Assembly (NCBI GenBank): GCA_902796635.1
Contig: CADBPU010000009.1
Span: 1 to 18,947, forward strand
From: an uncultured Eubacteriales bacterium
Lineage (GTDB): Bacteria; Bacillota; Clostridia; Christensenellales; UBA1242
Length of the DNA stretch: 18,947 bases
Direction of reading: 5' to 3'
Part shown: in pieces, positions 6,560 to 15,008 of the stretch
Position numbering within the stretch: the stretch's first letter is position 1
Layout: each line of letters opens with the position of its first letter
The notes under the pieces: generated by a model
What the model saw: the letters and a program-made list of their open reading frames with translations, nothing else
Database searches by the model: none
Told to the model about the DNA's origin: nothing
Translations under genes and position numbers: made by a program

Positions 6560-7837
6560 ATGAAAACAAAAATCTGCAATGCAATAATCATAAAAAATTT
6601 TGATGAAAGCCCAATCTGTGGCCAAATTGTTATAGAAAATGACAAAATTGTGTATATCGGCAAAGAATATAATGGGGACGTAAATGATATAATTGATGCA
6701 AAAGGCAATATCATAATGCCAGGTTTTGTTGATGCTCACACTCATGGTGCTATGACACTACTAAAAGGTATTGCAAGTGGAGAAAAACTTGAAAATTGGC
6801 TTGCATCTATGCAGAGATTGGAAAAACAAATGACAGGGCAAGATGTTTATTATGGTACAATGCTTGCCTGTATGGAGTTTGCAAAAAATGGAATCACGAC
6901 AGTAAATGATAACTATCATTTTGCAGATTATTCAGCAAAAGCGTTTGTTGATTCAGGTATTAGAGCAGTTGTTAGTATTACTCAAAGATACAGTCCTAAA
7001 AAGTTTTTAAGTGAAACCGAACTTGAACAACTATACAACAAAATTGAAGGCATAGCTTCAACGATTTCAACAAATTTTTATTGCCACTCAATTTATAATT
7101 GTGGCGAAGATATGTTTAGTGTTATAAATAAACTTGCAAGCAAACATAAAACTTTTGTTTCAACTCATGTGAGTGAAACACTCGAAGAAGTTGGTAGATG
7201 CGCAAGCCAAAACAACGATATGTCGCCAATAGAACTATTGGAAGACTATGGATTTTTTGACAGAAAAGCTCTTGCAATTCATGCAACAAATGTAAGTCAA
7301 AGAGATATTCAAATCTTGGCAAAAAATAATGCCAGCGTTTGTGCAAATTTTGGTAGTAATCACAAACTTGCAAGTGGTGTTTGTCCAATTTATCAAATGA
7401 CAAAATATGGCGTCAATGTCTGTTTAGGTACAGATGGCAGTGCAAGCAATAATCGCCTTGATATGTTTAGAGAAATGTATCTTGCCAGCACGAGTCAAAA
7501 CATTTTGCTTTCAAACGCAAATTGTTTTCAACCAAAAGAAATATTAAAAATGGCAACAATAAATGGTGCAAAAGCATTGGGACTGCAAAATGTTGGTACG
7601 CTTGAAGTTGGAAACTATGCTGATTTGATTATGCTTAACACACATGGCGTTGATGGAATTATTGACAATGACCTATATGATAATTTGGTTTATAGTTATG
7701 GCGTGGAAGATATTGAACTGACAATGGTAAACGGAAAAATTATTTACTATAAAGGAAAATATAATTTTTCAAAATCAGTGAAAAGCATAATGTCAAAAGT
7801 TGAAAAGATGAAAGAAAAATTCAAGCAAAACAATTAA
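6560..7837 (+). CDS. Amidohydrolase, MtaD-like (5-methylthioadenosine / S-adenosylhomocysteine deaminase family)
   Basis: Cytoplasmic metal-dependent deaminase of the TRZ/ATZ branch, 425 residues, the usual family length. A small N-terminal beta-sandwich (about 1-55, closing again at 345-400) surrounds a TIM barrel. Metal ligands are visible: HTH (60-62) in MPGFVDAHTHGAMTLLKG, H203 in STHVSET with E206 as likely general acid/base, H241 in AIHAT, and D292 in LGTDGSASNN. The stretches GAMTLLKG, HKLASGVCPI and TDGSASNNRLDMF resemble MTA/SAH deaminases more than guanine or cytosine deaminases, but the substrate is not proven by motifs. If right, it would help clear methylthioadenosine or adenosylhomocysteine made by polyamine synthesis and methyltransferases. 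There is no Shine-Dalgarno site. clpC follows after 21 bp and may be co-transcribed. Confidence 0.85.
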   Translation: MKTKICNAIIIKNFDESPICGQIVIENDKIVYIGKEYNGDVNDIIDAKGNIIMPGFVDAHTHGAMTLLKGIASGEKLENWLASMQRLEKQMTGQDVYYGTMLACMEFAKNGITTVNDNYHFADYSAKAFVDSGIRAVVSITQRYSPKKFLSETELEQLYNKIEGIASTISTNFYCHSIYNCGEDMFSVINKLASKHKTFVSTHVSETLEEVGRCASQNNDMSPIELLEDYGFFDRKALAIHATNVSQRDIQILAKNNASVCANFGSNHKLASGVCPIYQMTKYGVNVCLGTDGSASNNRLDMFREMYLASTSQNILLSNANCFQPKEILKMATINGAKALGLQNVGTLEVGNYADLIMLNTHGVDGIIDNDLYDNLVYSYGVEDIELTMVNGKIIYYKGKYNFSKSVKSIMSKVEKMKEKFKQNN

Positions 7838-7858
7838 AATAAAGTTTATGGAGTTTAT

Positions 7859-10348
7859 ATGCAATACAATATAATTACGACAGAAGATGTAAATAAGATG
7901 CTAAATTTTGCGAGCGAAGCAGCCAAAAAGTATAATGCTGGTGAGATTGCAACAGAGTATCTTGTTTTTGGTATCTTAAAAATGCAACAAACAAATTGCC
8001 AAAAATTGCTTGATGATTTTGGAGTTATTCCAAGTGAGTTTGAAGCGATATTGAGTGAAAGCGAAATTGCAGATACAATTTCAAAATTGCCAGAACTCAC
8101 ACCAAAAAGCAAAAAGGTTTTTGTTGGTGCGCAAAATTTGGCAAAAGAATTGCATAGTCCAAATGTAGATTTGGAACATATTTTGTTTAGTATATTAATG
8201 TCGAGTGATTGTGTGGCGGTAAACATTTTGGATAAAGTTTTTAATGTAAATATCATTGACTTAAAAAGTAAATTACTTGAAAGTATTAAGCAAAAAGCAA
8301 GTCAATTTCAAAGTGATATAAATATTGAAAATTCAAAAAAAATTGCACAAAATGAGCAAAAAACAGAAAAAAATGGTCAAAAATCAATAAAAAATCAAGA
8401 AAATTTAGAAAAAAATGAAAAATCTAGCACTTCAAATCCACTTTTTGATTTGGGTATAGATTTGACGGAAAAAGCAAAAAATGGAAAGATTGACCCAATC
8501 ATTGGCAGAGATAAAGAAATTGAAAGACTTATTGAAATTTTGTGCAGAAAGGCAAAAAACAATCCATGTTTGATTGGAGAAGCTGGTGTTGGTAAAAGTG
8601 CTGTTGTTGAAGGACTTGCCTTAAAAATTATTTCTGGCGATGTGCCAAGAGAACTTAAAGACAAAACTATTTTTTCTTTTGACATTAGTGGTCTTATGTC
8701 AGGCACCAAATTTAGGGGTGCCTTAGAACAAAAATTAAGAAATGCCATAAATGAGATTATCAGTAAAGGCAATATTATTGTATTTATGGATGAAATTCAC
8801 ACTTTGGTTCAAACAACAAGAGAAAAAGGTGAAGTTTCACCTGCTGATATCTTAAAACCATATTTAGCTAGGGGAGAAATTAGAACCATTGGCGCTACAA
8901 CGACTGACGAATATAAAAAATATATAGAAAAGGACAAGGCATTAGAACGACGATTTCAGCCAATAGTTGTAAATCCACCTTCAAAAGAAGATACATATCA
9001 AATTTTGAAAGGTATAAGGGATAGTTATGAGCAATTCCATGGTGTAAAAATCAGTGATGATGCACTCAAAAGTGCTATTGAACTAAGTGATAGATACATA
9101 ACAAATAGAAATTTTCCTGACAAAGCAATAGATTTGATTGATGAAGCAAGTAGCAGAGCAAACTTATTTAATAATTCACTTCCTAGCGAAATTTTGCAAC
9201 TTGAAAGTGAAGTGCAAGATTTGCAAAAAAGAAAAAAACAAACAATAGCATCAGAAGATTATGAAAGTGCCATTGTTCTACGTGAGAAAATTTTTGAATT
9301 AAAATCAAAAATTGAAAGACTAAACGATTTTTATGGCACAAATGATATAAAAAATGTGGTTGGAAGTGATGATATTGCAAAAATTGTTTCTTTGTGGACA
9401 TCAATCCCTGTCACAAAACTTACAGAAACAGAAACACAAAAATTGTTGAATTTGGAAAATATTTTACATAACAGAGTCATCGGTCAAAATGAAGCAATTG
9501 AAAGTGTTGCAAGAGCAATAAGACGTAGTCGTGTTGGACTAAAAACAAGCAAAAGGCCTATTGGGTCATTCCTGTTTTTGGGGCCAACTGGCGTAGGAAA
9601 AACAGAACTATCTAAGGCAGTTGCAGAAGCGCTTTTTGATGATGAAAATAATCTTGTACGTATTGATATGAGCGAATATATGGAATCAAGTAGTGTTGCA
9701 AAACTCATTGGTTCGCCACCTGGTTATGTAGGGCATGAAGAAGGCGGACAACTTACAGAAGTTGTTAGACGAAAACCATACTGTGTTGTACTTCTCGATG
9801 AGATAGAAAAAGCAAATTTTGATGTTCTTAATATTCTATTACAAATTTTGGATGAAGGACGACTTACTGACGGGCAAGGTAGGACTGTAAATTTTCAAAA
9901 TACTATAATTATTATGACAAGCAATATTGGTGGCGAAGAACTAGAAACAATTTTGAAAGATTGCAAAAATGATATTGAAAAAGAAGATGAAATTCAAAAA
10001 TATCTCAAAAATTATTTGCGTCCAGAACTCATAAACAGAATTGATAATATCAGTGTATTTAGTAGCTTGGATAAAGAAAATTTAGCAAAAATAGCAAAAA
10101 TTATGCTAATTTCTCTTGTAAAAACCTTAAATAATCAAAAAATAAACTTAAAATTGACTGAAAACGCTTTGGAGTATTTAATTACAAAAGGTTATAACAA
10201 AGAGTATGGTGCAAGACCATTAAGACGATTGATTGAAAGAGAAATTGAATCAGTAATTAGTGAAGCCATATTGACAAATCAATGCAAACCAAAATGCACA
10301 ATTCAAGTTGATGAAGAAAATGGCAAATTGGTTTTTCAATATCTATAA
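7859..10348 (+). CDS. clpC: ClpC-like double AAA+ unfoldase (Hsp100)
   Basis: ATP-driven protein unfoldase or disaggregase, 829 residues. Order: Clp N-domain repeats (about 5-140); a Lys/Asn/Glu-rich linker (155-195); AAA+ D1 with Walker A GEAGVGKS (240-247), pore loop GTKFRG (282-287) and Walker B VFMDE (308-312); a short ClpC-type middle region with a UVR-like motif (464-486); AAA+ D2 with Walker A GPTGVGKT (575-582), pore loop GYVG (622-625), Walker B VVLLDE (643-648), sensor-1 TSN (687-689) and GARPLRR (784-790). The middle region says ClpC rather than ClpB. However, the D2 loop between TSN and RPELINRID (690-720) has no (V/I/L)GF/L tripeptide of the kind that docks on ClpP. The ctsR, mcsA and mcsB partners are not adjacent. 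GGAG (7850-7853) lies 5 nt before the ATG. Confidence 0.92.
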   Translation: MQYNIITTEDVNKMLNFASEAAKKYNAGEIATEYLVFGILKMQQTNCQKLLDDFGVIPSEFEAILSESEIADTISKLPELTPKSKKVFVGAQNLAKELHSPNVDLEHILFSILMSSDCVAVNILDKVFNVNIIDLKSKLLESIKQKASQFQSDINIENSKKIAQNEQKTEKNGQKSIKNQENLEKNEKSSTSNPLFDLGIDLTEKAKNGKIDPIIGRDKEIERLIEILCRKAKNNPCLIGEAGVGKSAVVEGLALKIISGDVPRELKDKTIFSFDISGLMSGTKFRGALEQKLRNAINEIISKGNIIVFMDEIHTLVQTTREKGEVSPADILKPYLARGEIRTIGATTTDEYKKYIEKDKALERRFQPIVVNPPSKEDTYQILKGIRDSYEQFHGVKISDDALKSAIELSDRYITNRNFPDKAIDLIDEASSRANLFNNSLPSEILQLESEVQDLQKRKKQTIASEDYESAIVLREKIFELKSKIERLNDFYGTNDIKNVVGSDDIAKIVSLWTSIPVTKLTETETQKLLNLENILHNRVIGQNEAIESVARAIRRSRVGLKTSKRPIGSFLFLGPTGVGKTELSKAVAEALFDDENNLVRIDMSEYMESSSVAKLIGSPPGYVGHEEGGQLTEVVRRKPYCVVLLDEIEKANFDVLNILLQILDEGRLTDGQGRTVNFQNTIIIMTSNIGGEELETILKDCKNDIEKEDEIQKYLKNYLRPELINRIDNISVFSSLDKENLAKIAKIMLISLVKTLNNQKINLKLTENALEYLITKGYNKEYGARPLRRLIEREIESVISEAILTNQCKPKCTIQVDEENGKLVFQYL

Positions 10349-10395
10349 TTCATATATTTAATATAAAAGTGCTTTATTTTTGCTATTATGTATGT

Positions 10396-10413
10396 TATAA
10401 TCAAATTAAGGAG
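10396..10413 (+). promoter_or_regulatory. Promoter and ribosome site of the 10422 gene
   Basis: Extended -10 TGTTATAAT (10393-10401) with a weak -35 TTTATT at 10373-10378, then AAGGAG (10408-10413) 8 nt before the ATG. The gene can thus be transcribed separately from clpC. Confidence 0.55.
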
Positions 10414-10421
10414 AAAATATT

Positions 10422-11282
10422 ATGAAATTATTAAAATGGCTTATTAGTTCATTAATGGTAATTGTGCTTGTTGTGGGCGGAACTATACTTTTTATCAATG
10501 CAAAGTATGGAATCAATGTCTTTGATGTTGCAAAATCACTTGGCAAAATAGGGCAAATGCCAGAAGTTTCAGTAGTTGCGCCAAATGCGCCTGTCGATGC
10601 TGACAAAACTGCAACAATGAACGCAGTAAATAGTTCTATTGCAGGGCTTATTCAATATGATGCAGAACAAGACAAGTATTCAGTCAACACTTCAATTTCA
10701 AGTACAATGAGTACAGATATCAAGTTGTCTGGCGCTCAAACTTGTGTACTTCTCAATTGGCTTTTGAACAGTCAAGAAACTATGAACGCAAACATCGGTG
10801 GAAAAGAAGTAAATTTGAAAGAGTATGAATTTACTATTGTTCAAATTGATTATGCAGAAGGCGAAGAAGGAGCAGTAAACTTTAATGTTGTCATGAGCAT
10901 AAATTTGACAAAGATTAAAGAAAAAATGACAGGACTTGTTCTTGGTTGGTTAAAAGGAAAAGTGCCAGAAAAACTATATGTATCATCAACAGTAGCAGTC
11001 ACAAAAGGTGAAGGCGCATTAAATTATAGTGTTGAGAATGTCAGTTTGGCACTTAACAATATGAGTGGAAAAGAAGTTAATGAGGCAATAAAACTTTTGG
11101 ATATTGTTGTAAAAAGTGGAACGCTTACAGATTTTAATAAAAATCTTGGAAAAAGTTTTGTTGATGCCTTGATTGGAAATGAAGATACACCAGGACTTAC
11201 TTATTCGTTAAAGTCAGCAGGCGTAAACGACTTTGCATTTGAAAAAGTTGGCGATGTTATGTATTACGTAATGAAAAAGTAA
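10422..11282 (+). CDS. Membrane-anchored extracytoplasmic protein of unknown function
   Basis: I do not recognise this 286-residue protein. One hydrophobic segment (about 7-26) follows a short basic start (MKLLKW), so it is probably an N-terminally anchored protein with a domain of about 255 residues outside the cell. There is no lipobox cysteine; the only cysteine lies near residue 107. The body alternates beta-rich stretches with helices (for example SGAQTCVLLNWLLN, and GKEVNEAIKLLDIVV around 214-230), vaguely like small anchored domains such as YpmS/DUF2140, but I see no decisive motif. It has its own promoter and AAGGAG site after clpC and is followed by a hairpin before rsmE. A cell-envelope role is an inference from the anchor alone. 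Confidence 0.8.
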   Translation: MKLLKWLISSLMVIVLVVGGTILFINAKYGINVFDVAKSLGKIGQMPEVSVVAPNAPVDADKTATMNAVNSSIAGLIQYDAEQDKYSVNTSISSTMSTDIKLSGAQTCVLLNWLLNSQETMNANIGGKEVNLKEYEFTIVQIDYAEGEEGAVNFNVVMSINLTKIKEKMTGLVLGWLKGKVPEKLYVSSTVAVTKGEGALNYSVENVSLALNNMSGKEVNEAIKLLDIVVKSGTLTDFNKNLGKSFVDALIGNEDTPGLTYSLKSAGVNDFAFEKVGDVMYYVMKK

Positions 11283-11305
11283 ATCAAAAACATAATAAAT
11301 TAGAG

Positions 11306-11327
11306 AAAAGGGAGAATTTCCCTTTTT
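11306..11327 (+). terminator. Terminator or attenuator between the 10422 gene and rsmE
   Basis: 8-bp perfect stem AAAAGGGA / TCCCTTTT with a GAATT loop and one further T. The T-tail is short and mostly used in the stem, so read-through into rsmE is likely. No separate rsmE promoter is obvious. Confidence 0.65.
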
Positions 11328-11344
11328 CTATTTCAAGGAAAATT

Positions 11345-12136
11345 ATGAGTAAAAAATATTATTTTGATAAAAGTAAAAGTGTGAAATTAGATACAAAAAA
11401 AGATGAAGAAACAAAAAGGTTTTTTGTTTCATCTATTTGTCTTGGTCAAATGCAAATTGATGGTGAAGAACATCATCATATTGCAAATGTCATGCGTCTA
11501 AGTGCTGGTGATGAAATAACGCTTGTTTGCAATGATGACTTTGATTATCATGCAAAGATTTTGGATGTCGACAAAAAATTTACTCTTGTTGATGTCTATT
11601 CAAAAGTGCGAAACCAAGCCAATCCAAAAATTGAACTTACGGCTTTTGTTGCAGTAAACAAAAATGAACCAATGAGTTTGATGATTAGGATGTTAAGCGA
11701 AATTGGTATCTCATATTTTGTGCCTTTCACGTCAAAATGGACTGCATCACAAGATGCTCATGAAAAGATTGATAGATATCAAAAGATTGCTGACCAAAGT
11801 GCAAAACAATGCAGACGTAGCAAAACATTAATAGTAAAAGAAACTCAAAAACTTGATGAAATTTGCAAAGAATTTCATGATTATGATGTTGTGTTTTTTG
11901 CTTATGAAAACGAAGATGATTTTTGCTTGCAAGACTATGTAAAAAAATATGAAAATAAAACCAAAGAGCATAAAAGAATCGCTTTTGTTATTGGTCCTGT
12001 TGCTGGCTTTGACGTTCAAGAAGCAGAACAGATAAAAAATTCTGGTGCAGTTTCAATATCATTAGGCAAAAGAATTTTGAAAGCAGACACTGCCTGTGTT
12101 TCACTTGCTTATGCCATAATGGAAAAGTTTGAATAA
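11345..12136 (+). CDS. rsmE: 16S rRNA (uracil-1498-N3)-methyltransferase
   Basis: SPOUT-fold enzyme that methylates U1498 of 16S rRNA with S-adenosylmethionine. The 263 residues begin with an unusual ~24-residue charged extension before the family start RFFV (25-28). The PUA-like N-domain shows EHHHIANVMRLSAGDEI (42-58). The SPOUT part shows MLSEIGISYFVPFTS (116-130), RYQKIADQSAKQCRR (144-158), then the knot with IGPVAGF (216-222) and SLGKRILKADTA (239-250). Usual members read IGPEGGF and ILRAETA, so the cofactor loop is altered, though fold and register are kept. AAGGAA (11335-11340) is 4 nt before the ATG. A strong terminator follows. Confidence 0.9.
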   Translation: MSKKYYFDKSKSVKLDTKKDEETKRFFVSSICLGQMQIDGEEHHHIANVMRLSAGDEITLVCNDDFDYHAKILDVDKKFTLVDVYSKVRNQANPKIELTAFVAVNKNEPMSLMIRMLSEIGISYFVPFTSKWTASQDAHEKIDRYQKIADQSAKQCRRSKTLIVKETQKLDEICKEFHDYDVVFFAYENEDDFCLQDYVKKYENKTKEHKRIAFVIGPVAGFDVQEAEQIKNSGAVSISLGKRILKADTACVSLAYAIMEKFE

Positions 12137-12184
12137 TAATAAATAATATATACGTGTATGAAATAAGTACGAAAAATGTCAAAT

Positions 12185-12213
12185 AAAATACCTAGTTAAT
12201 TACTAGGTATTTT
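12185..12213. terminator. Bidirectional terminator between rsmE and the RsmF-like gene
   Basis: Perfect 12-bp inverted repeat, AAAATACCTAGT (12185-12196) and ACTAGGTATTTT (12202-12213), with a 5-nt loop and more Ts to 12217. It serves the convergent genes on both strands. Confidence 0.9.
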
Positions 12214-12219
12214 TTTTGC

Positions 12220-13656
12220 TTATAACTTCTTTCTTAAATGTTTTGGATAGTGATTTTTGATTTTACCTGCAACACATTTTCCAAAAGATAGTGGCAAATC
12301 TTTGTAGCATAACAAAACCCAACCATCATCGTGTTTTGTGTCAAGTCCAAGTCCTTCAATGTATTTTTTTGCTTCGTCTTCACTCACTTCAACAACTTCT
12401 TTGAAATCATTTTTTGTTAAGCAGTGTGCTAGGTGCCAACTTGGAATAAAGTAATCTTTTTTTGTTTCACCCAAAAATATGCCAGCATTCAAACATTTGA
12501 GTCCTGTTAAATCAATCATGCAGTTTGCATATAAATAATCTCCAAAATTATAATAATTTTCAAAAGATATATTCAAGTACCTTTTTGCAAAATCTTCAAA
12601 AATCTTAATTTTTTGATGATTATTTTGTGTTTTTTGACTAATTTTTGTTATTTTTTTGTTATTTTTTTTGAAATTTGTATCTATATATGCGTCTTTATTT
12701 TTTATATTTTCTATTTCATTTTTGATATTCTTTTTGTGTATTACTGCAAAAAAATGTCCTTCTCCGTCAATGTTGTATGGATAAAGTCTAGCACAATTTT
12801 TAAGTCGTTTTGTTCCATCAATGTCAACCCCATAATCAAAATTATATTTTTCATGATTGATTGGCGTGATTTCTAGGTCATTATGATTATCTAATAAAGA
12901 TTTTATTATTTCTTCATTTTCTTCCAAACTAAATGTGCAAGTCGAATAAACCATTTTGCCACCTAATTTCAACATTTTGTAGGCACTTTCAACAATCTCT
13001 TTTTGTCTTGAAGCACAACTTATGGGTGAGTTTTCTGTCCATTCGGTTATTGCGTCATCATTTTTTCTAAACATTCCTTCGCCAGAGCATGGAGCATCAA
13101 TCAAAATTCTATCAAAGTAGTTTTCAAAGCGTTTTTCCAATTCTTTTGGTGAGTGGTTAAGAACAATTGTATTTGATATTCCAAGTCGCTGTATATTTTC
13201 ACAAAGTGTTTTTGCTCTTGTTGGCACAATTTCATTTGCAATCAAAAAGCCATCAACAAGTTTTTGTGCAATTTGAGTTGATTTTCCACCAGGGCTTGCG
13301 CATAGGTCAAGCACAATGTTTTCTTTTTCAATATCCAAAAATTCAACAGGAGCCATTGCGCTAGGTTCTTGCAAATAATATAGCCCAAGTTCATGCAAAA
13401 TATTTTTGCCAAGTCGTTCTGCATTATTATAATAAAAACCTGTGTTGCACCACAGAATCGGCAAAAAAACGCAATTTAGAGCATATTTTTTAAGGTTTTT
13501 TTGTAAATTTTCTGCAATTTTTTCATCTTTGTCTATTTTTTTAATATTAAATCTAACACCAGATTTTTTTTCCTTTTCAAAACATTTAAGCATTTTTTCA
13601 ACGTTTAAGTTGGGTATTTTTTTCAAATGTTCAATATAGTTTTCAAAGTTTGTCAT
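12220..13656 (-). CDS. NOL1/NOP2/Sun-family rRNA cytosine-C5 methyltransferase (RsmF-like)
   Basis: SAM-dependent m5C methyltransferase acting on rRNA, 478 residues. After an N-terminal RNA-binding part (1-90), the Rossmann core begins with YYLQEPSAMAP (93-103). Motif I is LDLCASPGGKST (116-127). Motif IV holds DAPCSGEGMF (187-196), with C190 as the cysteine that releases the product. Motif VI holds YSTCTF (237-242), with C240 as the catalytic nucleophile. A Lys/Asn-rich linker (310-350) leads to a C-terminal part with DYFIPSWHLAH (401-411), typical of the RsmF/YebU group rather than RsmB, which carries a NusB-like N-domain. The exact target (C1407 or neighbours in 16S rRNA) is family inference. 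No Shine-Dalgarno site; the promoter abuts the start. Confidence 0.9.
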   Translation of the reverse strand: MTNFENYIEHLKKIPNLNVEKMLKCFEKEKKSGVRFNIKKIDKDEKIAENLQKNLKKYALNCVFLPILWCNTGFYYNNAERLGKNILHELGLYYLQEPSAMAPVEFLDIEKENIVLDLCASPGGKSTQIAQKLVDGFLIANEIVPTRAKTLCENIQRLGISNTIVLNHSPKELEKRFENYFDRILIDAPCSGEGMFRKNDDAITEWTENSPISCASRQKEIVESAYKMLKLGGKMVYSTCTFSLEENEEIIKSLLDNHNDLEITPINHEKYNFDYGVDIDGTKRLKNCARLYPYNIDGEGHFFAVIHKKNIKNEIENIKNKDAYIDTNFKKNNKKITKISQKTQNNHQKIKIFEDFAKRYLNISFENYYNFGDYLYANCMIDLTGLKCLNAGIFLGETKKDYFIPSWHLAHCLTKNDFKEVVEVSEDEAKKYIEGLGLDTKHDDGWVLLCYKDLPLSFGKCVAGKIKNHYPKHLRKKL

Positions 13657-13668
13657 AATATTATTATA
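13657..13668 (-). promoter_or_regulatory. Leaderless-type promoter of the RsmF-like gene
   Basis: On the - strand an extended -10, TGATATAAT, ends 6 nt before the ATG (TATAAT occupies 13668-13663). A weak -35, TTTTGG, lies 17 nt upstream. No ribosome site is present, so the transcript should start at or next to the ATG. Confidence 0.55.
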
Positions 13669-13776
13669 TCATATTTTACTTTTAGCCAAAAGAAAAATGC
13701 TAGCAATGAATAAGTAAAAATTTAATCTTATGATTCGCTTTGCTATTTAGTTTTTACAAATCAACATAAAATTTGT

Positions 13777-13814
13777 TTGTTTTATTAAAATAATTATTAT
13801 ATAATTTATATACT
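13777..13814 (+). promoter_or_regulatory. Promoter of the first CPBP protease gene, near-leaderless
   Basis: -35 TTGTTT (13777-13782), 17 nt, -10 TATAAT (13800-13805), ending 9 nt before the ATG at 13815. The leader would be 0-3 nt and there is no Shine-Dalgarno site. The rest of the 158-bp gap to the divergent gene shows nothing else I can support. Confidence 0.6.
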
Positions 13815-14975
13815 ATGAATAATAAAACCGATTTTTCAAAAAGAACTAATATATATAAGCCAAGTGATGCAAGCATTGCTTTTATTTTGGCACTTCTTGT
13901 TCCGCAAATAATAATGATTATTATATATTTCATTTTGGGTAAAAATGTTGCTGCCAATCATCTTACAGGTTCACTTGTTCCGCAAATTTCATTTTTAATT
14001 GTATTCTTTTATGTCAATGAAAGAAAAAAGATTAATTATAAACTCGCAAATCAAATTAATTTTAAGATAGATGTAGTTATATTGTTACTTGTAATTTTGA
14101 TTGGTGTTATTTCAATTTTTGGTTTTACACCACTCACAAATTTGTTTGATTATATAACTGCAAAATTAGGTTATAGTTCTGTGGCAACAAATATTGACCT
14201 TAGTTCGTTTTGGAAGTTTTTTGCAGCGATATTCTATGTTGCTTTGTTGCCTGCAATTTGTGAAGAATTAATTTTTAGGGGAATCATTACAAATGGATTA
14301 AAAAAGTATGGCATGGCAACGACAATATTACTTTCAGCAGTTTTATTTGCACTGATGCATCAAAATTTGCAACAACTGATTTATCAATTATTTTTGGGTG
14401 CAATAATGGCATATATTGTGCTTAAAACGGGCAGCATTATTTACACAATGACATTGCATTTCTTTAACAATTTTCTAATAATATTTTTAGCATTTTTGTC
14501 AGGTGAAAGCGGGGTTGTAGATTATAGCGACCCATCTTATGCAGATTATTATGGCAAAGCATGGAATATCATTTGGCCAATTTTGCTTGCAGTACTCACA
14601 ATGGCAGTTGTTGTTGGAATATTATTTTTAATCAAATATCTTGTGAATAGAAAATCAAAATCTCTCTTGCAAAATATAGAAACAAACAATCAAGAAGAAG
14701 CAAAAGATTTATCATCAAAACAACCAGCTGTTGTTGAAGGTACAAGTATAAATAATGAACAAAAAACTGAAAACAATGAACACGTAGATGAAAATCCCGA
14801 GCAAAATTTACAAAAAGAAGGTGAGCAACCACCAACTTATGGTTATTATTCTATTTGGACTTTGTTTGGAGAAGCAGACAAACACGACAAATTTTACAAA
14901 AATCCGTTTGTAATTTCTGCATTAGTTGTAGGGCTAATATTTTGGGTGCTTACAGTTATAAGTTGTTTCAAATAA
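13815..14975 (+). CDS. CPBP-family intramembrane metalloprotease (CAAX/Abi type), first of two
   Basis: Multi-pass membrane protein of 386 residues with the CPBP (type II CAAX prenyl protease / Abi) glutamic protease core. Motif 1 is EELIFR (E150, E151, R155), motif 2 has H182 in FALMHQN, and motif 3 is HFFNN (H215, N219). About eight hydrophobic segments are visible (roughly 20-40, 55-68, 86-106, 135-148, 168-180, 190-207, 215-228, 254-274). An unusual hydrophilic, Glu/Asn/Gln-rich segment (about 285-340) follows, then a short conserved-looking YYSIWTLFGEADKHDKFYKN and a final membrane helix (about 364-384). Known relatives process peptides, pheromones or bacteriocins or confer self-immunity; nothing here fixes a substrate. 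The second CPBP gene follows after 33 bp and is probably co-transcribed. Confidence 0.92.
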   Translation: MNNKTDFSKRTNIYKPSDASIAFILALLVPQIIMIIIYFILGKNVAANHLTGSLVPQISFLIVFFYVNERKKINYKLANQINFKIDVVILLLVILIGVISIFGFTPLTNLFDYITAKLGYSSVATNIDLSSFWKFFAAIFYVALLPAICEELIFRGIITNGLKKYGMATTILLSAVLFALMHQNLQQLIYQLFLGAIMAYIVLKTGSIIYTMTLHFFNNFLIIFLAFLSGESGVVDYSDPSYADYYGKAWNIIWPILLAVLTMAVVVGILFLIKYLVNRKSKSLLQNIETNNQEEAKDLSSKQPAVVEGTSINNEQKTENNEHVDENPEQNLQKEGEQPPTYGYYSIWTLFGEADKHDKFYKNPFVISALVVGLIFWVLTVISCFK

Positions 14976-15008
14976 AAATAAAATAATTATTAGTAAAATG
15001 GGAGAAAT

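Noticed and set aside
13702..13754. Imperfect hairpin in the gap between the RsmF-like and CPBP genes, possible small RNA
   Set aside because: Arms match only in pieces, with bulges; no terminator or promoter is placed to make a transcript of it.
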